From assembly GCA_944322575.1 (NCBI GenBank), contig CALUPK010000018.1, positions 1 to 41,660 of the forward strand: DNA of 41,660 nucleotides. The letters run 5' to 3'. Made by a program: the position numbers and the translations under genes. The notes beneath the pieces are model-generated. The model was not told the origin of the DNA. It searched no databases and saw only the letters and a program-made list of their open reading frames with translations. The first letter of the stretch is position 1. Every line of letters starts with the position of its first letter. This document shows positions 22,916-31,862 of this stretch, piece by piece. Origin of the DNA: an uncultured Bacteroidales bacterium. GTDB lineage: Bacteria; Bacteroidota; Bacteroidia; Bacteroidales; UBA932.

Positions 22916-22930
22916 TTAATACTTACGGTC

Positions 22931-24043
22931 ATGAAGAAATTACTAATCTTGGCGGCTGCCCTCGTGCTTGCAGCTGCATGCAACAGCGGTAGCAGGTATA
23001 CCGTGAAAGGAACCATTACCGGAGACAGCGAGGCTTTGATCAACGGAAAGGCCTATCTGTTCAACCAGGACAGGGAGAATCCGATAAGGGATACAGCAGT
23101 TGTCGTCGATGGAGTCTTTAAGTTTACGGGAAGTGTAATTACGCCGGAACCTTATGTTATCAGCATTGAGGGACTTCCTGGAATGGTCTCGATTTTCCTT
23201 GAGAACGAGGATTTCACAGTCACTGGAGTAGATACCGCTTTCGCAGAATCGGTAGTGACCGGAGGTCAGGCGCAGACAAAGCTCAATAGGTATGCTGACT
23301 CCGCAGAAGAACTGGCTGAGAGATATGGACTCAATGATGTGATAGAAGTTCTGGGCAGTGCGGAGGTTACGGAGATAGAACGCGAGGAGGCTATGAGGAC
23401 CTATGAGCAGTATCAGAACGCAGTGGAGGATTTGAAGAGGTCGCTTGTGGCAGATGCTCCTGTTTCCAATCTGGCACTGTACCTGCTTTCTCAGGATTAT
23501 ATTTATCTGGATGTGGATACTCTTTCCAGTATGCTGGATGCGTATAAGGCCGATCCTGCATTCGCTGAGAACAAGTACGTGGCGGAACTGGATGAGTATC
23601 TGCAGAAAGAGCTCAGCCTGTCCATCGGCAACAAGGCTCCGGACTTTACCTTGAACAATCCGGATGGAGAGCCTGTGACATTCTCGGAGTTCTATAAGGG
23701 CAACAAGGTGACTATGCTGGACTTCTGGGCCAGTTGGTGCGGTCCCTGCCGCAACTTCAATCCCACTCTTGTGAAGATATACAAGAAGTATCACAAGCTG
23801 GGATTCGATATCATCGGTGTCTCCCTTGACCGGGACAAGGACTCTTGGATTGAGGGTATCAAGGAGGACGGTCTGACATGGACTCAGGTCTCGGATCTCA
23901 AGTTCTGGCAGAGCGAGGTCGGACAGCTTTACAACGTGTCCTTTATTCCTCAGAATGTGTTTGTGGATGCCGAGGGTAATATCATAGGCCGCAAGGTCGC
24001 TGAGGGGGATATAGAGACCCTGCTGGATGAATATCTGAAATAG
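22931..24043 (+). CDS. TlpA-like thioredoxin-fold lipoprotein
   Basis: This 370-residue lipoprotein has a lipobox LAAAC with lipidation at C17. The N-terminal part (about 22-125) is a beta-rich domain of the DUF4369 kind (YTVKGTITGDSE ... VSIFLENEDFTVTG). A helical middle part spans about 125-225. The C-terminal thioredoxin domain (about 228-370) has APDFTLNNPDGEPVTFSE and the redox motif WCGPC with C270 and C273; the cis-proline is in FIPQNVF. Proteins of this architecture are frequent in Bacteroidota and act as membrane-anchored periplasmic thiol oxidoreductases; the partner is unknown. No DsbD- or CcdA-like electron donor is encoded nearby. It is 15 bases after the carbonic anhydrase-like gene and 6 bases before murI. 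Confidence 0.9.
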   Translation: MKKLLILAAALVLAAACNSGSRYTVKGTITGDSEALINGKAYLFNQDRENPIRDTAVVVDGVFKFTGSVITPEPYVISIEGLPGMVSIFLENEDFTVTGVDTAFAESVVTGGQAQTKLNRYADSAEELAERYGLNDVIEVLGSAEVTEIEREEAMRTYEQYQNAVEDLKRSLVADAPVSNLALYLLSQDYIYLDVDTLSSMLDAYKADPAFAENKYVAELDEYLQKELSLSIGNKAPDFTLNNPDGEPVTFSEFYKGNKVTMLDFWASWCGPCRNFNPTLVKIYKKYHKLGFDIIGVSLDRDKDSWIEGIKEDGLTWTQVSDLKFWQSEVGQLYNVSFIPQNVFVDAEGNIIGRKVAEGDIETLLDEYLK

Positions 24044-24049
24044 CCTGTG

Positions 24050-24817
24050 ATGATCGGAGTCTACGATTCGGGAATAGGGGGCCTGTCGGTATGGAAAGAG
24101 CTAAACGCCCTTATGCCGGAGAGGGACTATGCCTATGTCGCGGATTCCGCTCATTGTCCCTATGGAGAGAAATCTTCGGATTACATAATCGAACGGGCGG
24201 ACAGAGTCGTCAGATTTCTGCTGTCCCGTGGAACCAAGGCGGTGGTTGTGGCCTGCAATACGGCTACGGCCGCCGCCATCTCGTATCTGAGGCGGACTTT
24301 TGATATCCCTTTTGTGGGGATGGAACCGGCGGTCAAGCCGGCTGCCCTGGCATCCAGGTCCGGGGTCGTAGGAGTGTTGGCAACGGCCAATACCTTTAAA
24401 GGCAGTCTCTACAGGGACACGGTCATGAAGTACGCCTCGGATGTCCGGATCGTGGAGAAGGTGGGCCGCGGACTTGTGGAGGCGGTGGAGAGGGGTGTGG
24501 TGCCGTATGATCTTATCCGGGAATATGTGGCTGCCATGAAAGATGAGGGGGTGGACGTGATAGTGCTGGGCTGCACGCATTTCCCCTTCCTGCAGGAGCA
24601 GATAGCCGCCGCGGCGGGCCCGTCAGTCCGTATCATCAACCCTGCGCCGGCTGTGGCTGCGCAGACGCGGAGAGTCGTGGACGGAATCCGCGACACCCCG
24701 TCCGGCCTCCGGATCAGGGAGTTTTATTCCACCGGAGACATGCAGGTGCTGCGCAGGACGGCCATGTCCATTGATCCGACTCTGAAAGACTGTGATTTTC
24801 ATCAGATAAACATATAA
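24050..24817 (+). CDS. murI: Glutamate racemase
   Basis: This 255-residue cytoplasmic enzyme converts L-glutamate to D-glutamate for peptidoglycan. It has the N-terminal DSGIGGLSV signature with D6 and S7, the first catalytic cysteine in ACNTATA (C69), and the second in GCTHFPF (C175, with H177). A GTG directly before the ATG is also in frame; I use ATG 24050. Length and motif spacing are normal and no duplication is seen. The gene begins 6 bases after the thioredoxin lipoprotein and is followed 30 bases later by hppA. It draws on the glutamate that gdhA can make, though the two are in separate transcription units. Confidence 0.96.
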   Translation: MIGVYDSGIGGLSVWKELNALMPERDYAYVADSAHCPYGEKSSDYIIERADRVVRFLLSRGTKAVVVACNTATAAAISYLRRTFDIPFVGMEPAVKPAALASRSGVVGVLATANTFKGSLYRDTVMKYASDVRIVEKVGRGLVEAVERGVVPYDLIREYVAAMKDEGVDVIVLGCTHFPFLQEQIAAAAGPSVRIINPAPAVAAQTRRVVDGIRDTPSGLRIREFYSTGDMQVLRRTAMSIDPTLKDCDFHQINI

Positions 24818-24847
24818 TTAACCGATTTCTTAATTCTAATTCCAACT

Positions 24848-27061
24848 ATGTCTGTAGATTTATTATTCTGGCTGGTGCCTGTTTCCTCTCTCATCGCACT
24901 GGGATTTGCGTTCTATTTTTACAAGAGGATGCTTAAAGAGGACGAGGGCACTCCGACTATGAGGGAGATAGCCGCCTATGTACGCAAGGGTGCGATGGCC
25001 TATCTCAAACAACAGTACAAGGTAGTGACTATCGTGTTCATCATCCTTGCCGCTTTCTTCGCCGTCCTGGCCTATGGTTTCGACGTGCAGAACCACTGGG
25101 TGCCGTTTGCCTTCCTGACCGGAGGCTTTTTCTCGGGACTGGCCGGATTTATCGGCATGAAGACAGCTACATACGCTTCGGGCAGGACTGCCAACGCTGC
25201 CCGCCGTTCATTGAACTCGGGTCTTAAACTGGCGTTCCGCTCCGGAGCCGTCATGGGACTGACAGTAGTGGGTCTGGGACTTCTGGATATCTCGCTTTGG
25301 TATCTGATCCTGGATCACTTTATAGGGGCGGAAGGCCCTCAGAAACTGGTAGTGGTGACCACTACGATGCTGACTTTCGGTATGGGCGCATCCACTCAGG
25401 CTCTCTTCGCACGTGTCGGCGGAGGTATCTACACCAAGGCCGCTGACGTAGGCGCGGATCTGGTCGGTAAGGTTGAGGCCGGTATACCGGAGGATGATCC
25501 CCGCAACCCGGCTACTATCGCCGACAATGTAGGTGACAACGTAGGTGACGTGGCCGGCATGGGCGCGGACCTGTACGAGTCCTACTGCGGCTCCATACTG
25601 GCGACCGCCGCTCTGGGCGCATCCGCATTTTACTCCTACGCCGATGCATCGGTACAGCTCAAGGCCGTATTTGCTCCGATGCTGATAGCCGCTGTCGGCA
25701 TCATCCTCTCCATCATAGGCATCTATCTGGTCAGAACCAAGGAGGGCGCCGGCATGAAGCAGCTCCTGCACTCACTCAGTGTAGGTACCAATGTCTCCTC
25801 AGTCCTGATAGCCGCCGCCACTTTCGGCATACTTTATATATTGGGTATTCCCAACTGGGCCTGGATAGCCTGCTCGGTGATCGTAGGTCTTGTCGCCGGT
25901 ATCATCATCGGCCAGTCTACCGAGTACTACACGTCCCATTCCTACAAGCCGACCAAGAAACTGGCCGAGAGCTCGTCCACCGGTCCGGCTACAGTGATTA
26001 TCTCCGGAGTGGGCCTTGGAATGATATCTACCGCCATACCTGTGATAACCATCGTTGCCGCCATCATACTGGCCTATCTCTGCGCCATAGGCTTTGACGT
26101 GACCAATATGCTCACTGCCCAGAACCTGAGTCTCGGACTTTACGGCATAGGTATCGCAGCCGTAGGTATGCTGTCCACCCTGGGCATCACCCTGGCAACC
26201 GACGCATACGGCCCTATAGCCGACAACGCCGGCGGAAATGCCCAGATGAGCAACCTGGAGCCTCAGGTACGTGAGCGTACCGACATCCTGGACGCTCTCG
26301 GCAATACCACTGCCGCTACCGGCAAGGGATTCGCCATCGGCTCGGCAGCTCTTACGGCCCTGGCCCTGCTGGCCTCGTATCTGGAGGAGATAAAGATAGG
26401 TCTGCAGAGGATAGGGGAGACCACCATAGACGTGGCAGGGCGGACAGTGGAGGTAGCGTCCGCAACCATCCCCGACTTCATGGAGTATTTCAGGATCAAC
26501 CTGATGAATCCTTCAGTGCTGGCCGGAGTATTTATCGGTGCTATGATGTCCTTCCTCTTCTGCGGTCTGACCATGAACGCCGTGGGACGCGCCGCGCAGA
26601 AGATGGTGGCCGAGGTGCGCCGTCAGTTCCGTGAGATAAAGGGCATACTGACCGGTCAGGCCACACCCGACTATGCCCGCTGCGTGGCCATATCCACAAA
26701 GGGTGCGCAGCAGGAGATGCTCTTCCCCTCGCTGCTGGCCATCATAGTGCCGATACTCATAGGCCTGTTCTTCGGAGTGGCCGGTACTGTCGGCCTGCTG
26801 GTCGGCTCTCTGGGCTCCGGTTTCGTGCTCGCCATCTTCATGGCCAACTCCGGCGGTGCCTGGGACAATGCCAAGAAGTACGTTGAGGAGGGCAACCTGG
26901 GCGGCAAGGGCTCCGATGCCCACAAGGCCACGGTGGTAGGAGATACAGTAGGAGACCCCTTCAAGGATACTTCCGGTCCTTCGCTCAATATCCTCATCAA
27001 GCTCATGAGCATGGTCTCCATAGTGACTGCGGGACTTAACGTAGTCTTCAGCATTCTGTAA
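24848..27061 (+). CDS. hppA: Membrane-bound ion-pumping pyrophosphatase, K+-dependent type
   Basis: This 737-residue protein with about 16 membrane helices couples pyrophosphate hydrolysis to ion export across the inner membrane. The substrate-binding segment runs from about 191 to 245 and includes YTKAADVGADLVGKVE and the DNVGDNVGD acid cluster. A second acid cluster is in TDAYGPIADNAGG (451-463), and a third near the C-terminus in GSDAHKATVVGDTVGDPFKD. The residues that separate the K+-dependent from the K+-independent class are alanine at 489 and glycine at 492 (GNTTAATGKG), so this is the K+-dependent class. The helix-6 glutamate is in DLYES (E244), as in Na+-pumping members, so Na+ (or both Na+ and H+) may be the exported ion. 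No promoter is evident in the 30 bases after murI. Confidence 0.95.
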   Translation: MSVDLLFWLVPVSSLIALGFAFYFYKRMLKEDEGTPTMREIAAYVRKGAMAYLKQQYKVVTIVFIILAAFFAVLAYGFDVQNHWVPFAFLTGGFFSGLAGFIGMKTATYASGRTANAARRSLNSGLKLAFRSGAVMGLTVVGLGLLDISLWYLILDHFIGAEGPQKLVVVTTTMLTFGMGASTQALFARVGGGIYTKAADVGADLVGKVEAGIPEDDPRNPATIADNVGDNVGDVAGMGADLYESYCGSILATAALGASAFYSYADASVQLKAVFAPMLIAAVGIILSIIGIYLVRTKEGAGMKQLLHSLSVGTNVSSVLIAAATFGILYILGIPNWAWIACSVIVGLVAGIIIGQSTEYYTSHSYKPTKKLAESSSTGPATVIISGVGLGMISTAIPVITIVAAIILAYLCAIGFDVTNMLTAQNLSLGLYGIGIAAVGMLSTLGITLATDAYGPIADNAGGNAQMSNLEPQVRERTDILDALGNTTAATGKGFAIGSAALTALALLASYLEEIKIGLQRIGETTIDVAGRTVEVASATIPDFMEYFRINLMNPSVLAGVFIGAMMSFLFCGLTMNAVGRAAQKMVAEVRRQFREIKGILTGQATPDYARCVAISTKGAQQEMLFPSLLAIIVPILIGLFFGVAGTVGLLVGSLGSGFVLAIFMANSGGAWDNAKKYVEEGNLGGKGSDAHKATVVGDTVGDPFKDTSGPSLNILIKLMSMVSIVTAGLNVVFSIL

Positions 27062-27346
27062 CATGTTACAGATATTTGAAAGATTTGTGGAAAAGTTTTA
27101 CATTCCTATTGCTTTTTAAAAAAAAATAGTACACTTTTGCAGTTTAGATTATTGACCTTAGGAATGCTTGTAGGCATACTTGACATAGAAACTAAGCTGA
27201 CAACAATACATGTTCCCCTGATTGTAGGAGGTTCCGGTGCTCTGCACGGGGACTTTCCGGTAGTAATAATGTAACATAAATTAAACCAATCTGAATTAAT
27301 TAATTAAGTAACAATTAACTATTATTAACTTTAAAAAATTATCTAC
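27062..27346 (+). promoter_or_regulatory. Promoter and long 5' leader of the susC locus
   Basis: This 285-base stretch has no recognised gene. TTG (27109-27111), a 20-base spacer containing a T5A9 run, and CACTTTTG (27132-27139, one change from TAnnTTTG) form a likely promoter. Transcription from it would give a leader of about 200 bases. Within the leader, GTGC-TCT-GCAC (27237-27247) can form a small hairpin, and TCCCC (27214-27218) can pair with GGGGA (27248-27252) around it, enclosing an AGGAGG at 27226-27231. The last 70 bases are AT-rich with ATTAA repeats and end at the susC ATG. No terminator for hppA is visible at the left end. Confidence 0.5.
27164..27274 (+). CDS. Possible small ORF in the susC leader (36 codons)
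   Basis: ATG 27164 opens a frame of 36 residues ending in TAA at 27272-27274, 72 bases before susC. The peptide contains hydrophobic and glycine-rich segments (HVPLIVGGSGALHG). I recognise no family and see no Shine-Dalgarno sequence. An open frame of this length is expected fairly often by chance, so this is only a candidate leader peptide or small protein. Confidence 0.15.
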   Translation: MLVGILDIETKLTTIHVPLIVGGSGALHGDFPVVIM

Positions 27347-30325
27347 ATGAAAAAGATCAGACTATTTCTAACAGGTCTGCTGCTGATGATGGGTGCTGCG
27401 GCGTTCGCGCAGGACATCACGGTGACAGGTACTGTTACTGATGCTTCGACTGGAGAGGGCATATACGGTGTCACCGTGCTGCTTCAAGGTGACAACACCA
27501 AATATGCTTCTACAGATGACATGGGTGCCTACTCCATAACAGTCCCTGCTGACGGAGTCCTGGAGGTACGTTTTATGGGTTACGCTACCCAGGAGATACC
27601 CGTTAACGGCAGAAGCGTCATCGATGTTGAAATGGAAATCGAGTCGGAGATGCTCGATGACGTTGTGGTCGTCGGCTACGGTTCGGCAAGGAAGATCACC
27701 TCTGTCGTAGGTTCCGCTTCAACAGTGAACAAGAAGGTTATCGCCAACAGGCCTTCGGCCAATGCCGGTGATGCTCTTCAGGGCCAGGTTTCCGGTCTGC
27801 AGGTGTTCACATCTTCAGGTGAGCCTACAGAGGGCGTATCCATGCGTCTGCGTGGTGTGAACTCCATCAACGCCGGTACTACTCCCCTTATCGTGCTCGA
27901 CGGTGCGCCTGTATCCTCCGATGTGTTCTCATCATTGAACAGCAACGATATCGAGAACATCGTGGTCATGAAGGATGCTTCTTCAACCGCTATTTACGGT
28001 TCCCGTGCTGCAAACGGTGTTATCTATATCACCACCAAGAAAGGTCAGATGGGTGAGAAACCTGTAGTGAGCCTGAGAGGCCAGTACGGATTCTCGACTC
28101 TGATGGAGCACCACGTGGATATTATGAATACCGAGCAGTGGATGGATTGGCAGTATATGGCGGATCCTACCTTTAAGCCCAGTGCGGCTCAGCAGCTTGC
28201 TATGGATCTCGGTATCAGCACAGACTGGAGAGACTACTTCTTCAAGAACATAGCCCCTGTGTGGAGTGCTGACATGTCAGTGTCCGGAGCATCGGAAAAG
28301 GCTGACTACTATATCTCGCTCGGTGTGTTTGATCAGGAAGGTACGCTCCCCAGTTCGTTCGTGACCCGTTATACATTCCGTTCCAATGTGAATATCAGGG
28401 CTACGGACTGGTTGAAGGTGGGTGCCAACGTAGGTGTATCATACGAGGACTACATTTACAATGTGTATGCTACAGCCGGATCCAACTACTATAACCCTGT
28501 ATTTGCTTCGAATGTGCTTATGCCTTGGGTCTCTCCTTACGAGATAGTTGAGGACGAGGACGGTAATGCATATGTGGATTACAGTTCCGAGAGAGAATAT
28601 CTGGATGAGTTGGGAATGTACAATCCCAACTATCTGATCGGTATTCAGCCGGCCAGTCAGGGTCTGGCACGTGTCAACGGAAGCACCTATCTGGAACTGA
28701 CTCCGATCAAGGGCCTTACCATCAGGTCGCAGCAGAATATCGAGGCGTTTGACTACCGTATGAGCAGTAAGACTAAGCCGGAAGGTCCCTATGATCCTGA
28801 GACAGGTGAGACTTCCGCTCAGGTATCTGAGTCTTTCCAGAGATACTATCAGATGACTTTCACCAATACGGCGGAGTACCGCTTCAAGGTGGCCGATAAG
28901 AACGAGTTCATCATCCTCCTCGGACAGGAGGCCATCATAAGTGACAGCAACCAGTTCGGTGGAACGGCAAGCGAGATCACTGACTGGAGAACCAACCTGC
29001 TGACCCAGGGTAATCGGGAACTGAATGCCTTCTCCAACAGCCTCAGCGCTTCCACATTCAATTCTTACTTTGCCCGTCTGTCGTACAGTTTTGACGATAA
29101 ATACTATGTGGATGCTTCCTGGCGTATTGACGGTTCATCCCGTTTCGGAACCGACAGTAAGTATGCCAACTTCTATTCTATAGGAGGTATGTGGGACATC
29201 AAGCGCGAGGAATGGATGCAGGGTGTCTCCTGGATCAACGACCTGCGTCTGAAGGCTTCTTACGGTACTACAGGTAACGCCAGCATCGGCAACTATGAGT
29301 GGATCGGTACGGTAGGACAGAACGGCTATTACAACGGTGCCATGGCCTGGGGTATCGGTAATCCTGAGAACCCCAACCTGACATGGGAGACTGTAGAGTC
29401 CGTCAATGTCGGAGTCAGCGCCCGTCTGTGGAACTTTATGGATGTGAGCGTGGAGTTCTACAACAAGGTGACCCACGATCTGTTGATGGCTATTCCCTAC
29501 TCCATGACCACCGGTCACAGCGCAGGAGCCGGTAATGCCGGAGACATGCTCAACCGCGGTGTGGATGTAGACCTGAGTTTCGATATCATTCAGACCCGTG
29601 ACATCTATTTCAATGTCAAGACCAACTTCAACTACAACAAGAACGAAATTCTCGAACTCTTCGGTGGCCGTGACGAGTATGTGCTTGGAAACGCACTCTC
29701 CTATCACGTGGGTTATCCTTACGGTGAGTTCTACAATGTCCGTTCGGCAGGAGTCGATCCCCGTGACGGTATGCAGATGTGGTATGACAAGAACGGCAAC
29801 CTCACCAAGACCTTCTCCGATGACAATGCAGTCATGACCGGCAAGCAGATGTTTGCTCCGTGGTCAGGCGGTGTTCAGCTGAACTTCCAGTACAAGGGTC
29901 TGTATGTAGGTGCCGACTTCTCCTGGATGGCCGGTAAGTGGACTATCAACAACGACCGTTACTTCCTCATCAATCCTCTCTTCCTGTCAGACGGCAACGG
30001 TGCTGCTGAGCTGCTGGATATGTGGATGGAGCCTGGAGACAAGACGGATGTTCCTGGTTTCAACTCGGCCAGAAACTTTGACGACACACTGATTGAGGAC
30101 GCTTCTTTCCTGCGTCTGAAGAACCTGCAGGTCTCATACGACTTCCCCAAGAAGTGGATGGACCGCACTGGCTTCATCGCAGGGTTCAGGATCTACGCTA
30201 TCGCGCGTAACCTCTTTACTATAACCAAGTACTCAGGATACGACCCTGAGGTGGACAGCAACCTGCAGATGGGTGTATATCCTAATTCAAGGCAGTTCAC
30301 CATCGGTGCTGAGTTCACATTCTAA
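27347..30325 (+). CDS. SusC/RagA-family TonB-dependent outer membrane transporter
   Basis: This 992-residue outer membrane receptor imports a ligand, usually an oligosaccharide or peptide, using TonB energy together with a SusD lipoprotein lid. A signal peptide ends at about residue 22 (AAFAQ). A carboxypeptidase-regulatory-like domain (about 24-98) follows, with VTGTVTDASTGEGIYGVTV. The SusC TonB-box region DDVVVVGYG is at 104-112. The plug (about 115-235) carries LRGVNSINAGTTPLIVLDG and the diagnostic YGSRAANGVIYITTKKG. The 22-strand barrel fills the rest and ends in a terminal phenylalanine (GAEFTF). No N-terminal signalling extension (STN) is present, so regulation by a FecR/sigma pair through this receptor is unlikely. 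The SusD gene follows 13 bases later. The substrate cannot be told. Confidence 0.95.
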   Translation: MKKIRLFLTGLLLMMGAAAFAQDITVTGTVTDASTGEGIYGVTVLLQGDNTKYASTDDMGAYSITVPADGVLEVRFMGYATQEIPVNGRSVIDVEMEIESEMLDDVVVVGYGSARKITSVVGSASTVNKKVIANRPSANAGDALQGQVSGLQVFTSSGEPTEGVSMRLRGVNSINAGTTPLIVLDGAPVSSDVFSSLNSNDIENIVVMKDASSTAIYGSRAANGVIYITTKKGQMGEKPVVSLRGQYGFSTLMEHHVDIMNTEQWMDWQYMADPTFKPSAAQQLAMDLGISTDWRDYFFKNIAPVWSADMSVSGASEKADYYISLGVFDQEGTLPSSFVTRYTFRSNVNIRATDWLKVGANVGVSYEDYIYNVYATAGSNYYNPVFASNVLMPWVSPYEIVEDEDGNAYVDYSSEREYLDELGMYNPNYLIGIQPASQGLARVNGSTYLELTPIKGLTIRSQQNIEAFDYRMSSKTKPEGPYDPETGETSAQVSESFQRYYQMTFTNTAEYRFKVADKNEFIILLGQEAIISDSNQFGGTASEITDWRTNLLTQGNRELNAFSNSLSASTFNSYFARLSYSFDDKYYVDASWRIDGSSRFGTDSKYANFYSIGGMWDIKREEWMQGVSWINDLRLKASYGTTGNASIGNYEWIGTVGQNGYYNGAMAWGIGNPENPNLTWETVESVNVGVSARLWNFMDVSVEFYNKVTHDLLMAIPYSMTTGHSAGAGNAGDMLNRGVDVDLSFDIIQTRDIYFNVKTNFNYNKNEILELFGGRDEYVLGNALSYHVGYPYGEFYNVRSAGVDPRDGMQMWYDKNGNLTKTFSDDNAVMTGKQMFAPWSGGVQLNFQYKGLYVGADFSWMAGKWTINNDRYFLINPLFLSDGNGAAELLDMWMEPGDKTDVPGFNSARNFDDTLIEDASFLRLKNLQVSYDFPKKWMDRTGFIAGFRIYAIARNLFTITKYSGYDPEVDSNLQMGVYPNSRQFTIGAEFTF

Positions 30326-30338
30326 TATTTTTATCAAG

Positions 30339-31850
30339 ATGAAAAAGATATTACTTATATCAGGTATTTTCGCGGCACTTGTAAGTGCGACAAGCTGCAA
30401 TATGGACCTTCGTCCCGCAGGAGTGATAGATCCCAATGAATCTTTGGAGACCAAGGAGGATGCGGACAAGCTCAGAGATGGTATGTACAATCTGCTGAGA
30501 GCTACTGTGGGAGGCGGTTATGCTTCTATAGATGAGATAAGGAGCGACCTTTTCCATGCTACCTCGTCGTTCGGAAACAACGGAGGAACGATGTACAACT
30601 GGATACAGACTGCTACGGACGGAGATGCCAGCTCCCTGTGGGCAAACTCCTACTATGTGATAGCTGATGCCAACTTCTTCCTGCAGAGAGCCAATGCGGT
30701 GAATACGTCTGAATGGACAGAGCAGGACAGGGCAAGCCTGGATGTGTACAAGGGCGAGGCCTATTTTATAAGGGCGTACCATCATATGGAACTGGCCGAG
30801 CTCTTCTGCCTGGACTATGTCGGAAACGAGCAGTCATACGGTATCCCTTATGTGACAAGATACGCTCCTACTTCAGACCAGACACAGTATCCTTCCCGAG
30901 GCACTCTTGAGCATACCTTTGAGATGATCCTGGCTGACCTCGACAGTGCGGCCAAGTATATAACCACTCCCGGTCAGAGAGGAAGCGATCGTATTACCAA
31001 GGATGCCGTTACGGCACTGCAGGCAAGGGTGGCTCTCCAGATGGGAGATTACGACACTGCGGCTGACAAGGCCAATGAGTTGATAGAGAGCGGTACATAT
31101 CCTCTGGTCAGCTCCGAGACATCTTTCAACGCTATGTGGACCAGCGATGCGACTGATGAGAGTATCCTGATGCTGTATGCAAGCCGGACTGAGCTGGGTG
31201 CCTCCAATGACTACGGCTATATAGGTTACAGTGCCAACAAGGATCAGTATTCTCCTTACTATGTGCCCGAGAAGTGGGTGATAGAACTTTATGAGCCTGA
31301 AGACTGGCGTTTCAAGAATCAGTTCCTGCAGACTGACATTCTGGCCGGTGGCGGACAGACATTCAACCTGTACATCTTCTACAAGTTTATCGGTAATTCT
31401 GCCCTGAGAGTCGGTTCCGGTTACAACTATCAGATCCGTCCCAAGGTATTCCGCATAGCTGAGATGTACCTTATCCGTGCAGAGGCAGTAGCCAGAGGCG
31501 GTGTCCTCAGCAGCGGCACCAGCAATCCGCTTTCAGACCTCAACTTGTTGAGAAATGCCCGTGGTGCGACAGCTCTCAGCGGTACGGGTGATGAGCAAAT
31601 ACTGTCTCTGATTCTTGAAGAGCGTGTGCGTGAACTTATCGGAGAGGGATTCCGTATTCAGGACCTCAAGCGTTTCCGCGTAAATCTCCAAAGAAATACG
31701 GCGCAGGTTCCCGAGGCGATATATATGCCTACTTCCAATCAGGAGACATTTGAAAAGTCGTACACTGACGACAGGATGCTTTATCCCATACCTCAGACCG
31801 AGCTGGATGCAAATCCCAATATGGCTGCTCAGCAGAATTCAGGATATTAA
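30339..31850 (+). CDS. SusD/RagB-family outer membrane lipoprotein
   Basis: This 503-residue lipoprotein is the lid partner of the SusC protein. The signal MKKILLISGIFAALVSATSC gives lipidation at C20. An N-terminal SusD-like domain (about 23-220) has the helical TPR motifs KDAVTALQARVALQMGDYD and AYFIRAYHHMELAELF. The C-terminal half contains RIAEMYLIRAEAVARGG, LNLLRNARGA and ILEERVRELIGEG, the conserved RagB/SusD end. The frame is open upstream into the susC 3' end, but ATG 30339 gives the lipoprotein signal and sits 13 bases after the susC stop. SusD proteins lie on the cell surface and bind the ligand. No carbohydrate-active enzyme is adjacent to hint at the substrate. Confidence 0.95.
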   Translation: MKKILLISGIFAALVSATSCNMDLRPAGVIDPNESLETKEDADKLRDGMYNLLRATVGGGYASIDEIRSDLFHATSSFGNNGGTMYNWIQTATDGDASSLWANSYYVIADANFFLQRANAVNTSEWTEQDRASLDVYKGEAYFIRAYHHMELAELFCLDYVGNEQSYGIPYVTRYAPTSDQTQYPSRGTLEHTFEMILADLDSAAKYITTPGQRGSDRITKDAVTALQARVALQMGDYDTAADKANELIESGTYPLVSSETSFNAMWTSDATDESILMLYASRTELGASNDYGYIGYSANKDQYSPYYVPEKWVIELYEPEDWRFKNQFLQTDILAGGGQTFNLYIFYKFIGNSALRVGSGYNYQIRPKVFRIAEMYLIRAEAVARGGVLSSGTSNPLSDLNLLRNARGATALSGTGDEQILSLILEERVRELIGEGFRIQDLKRFRVNLQRNTAQVPEAIYMPTSNQETFEKSYTDDRMLYPIPQTELDANPNMAAQQNSGY

Positions 31851-31862
31851 TATTTAGAAGAT

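Noticed and set aside
27226-27263. AGGAGG followed by a GTG-initiated 8-codon frame in the susC leader
   Set aside because: Too short to support as a gene, and it overlaps the predicted hairpin; noted only as part of the leader description.
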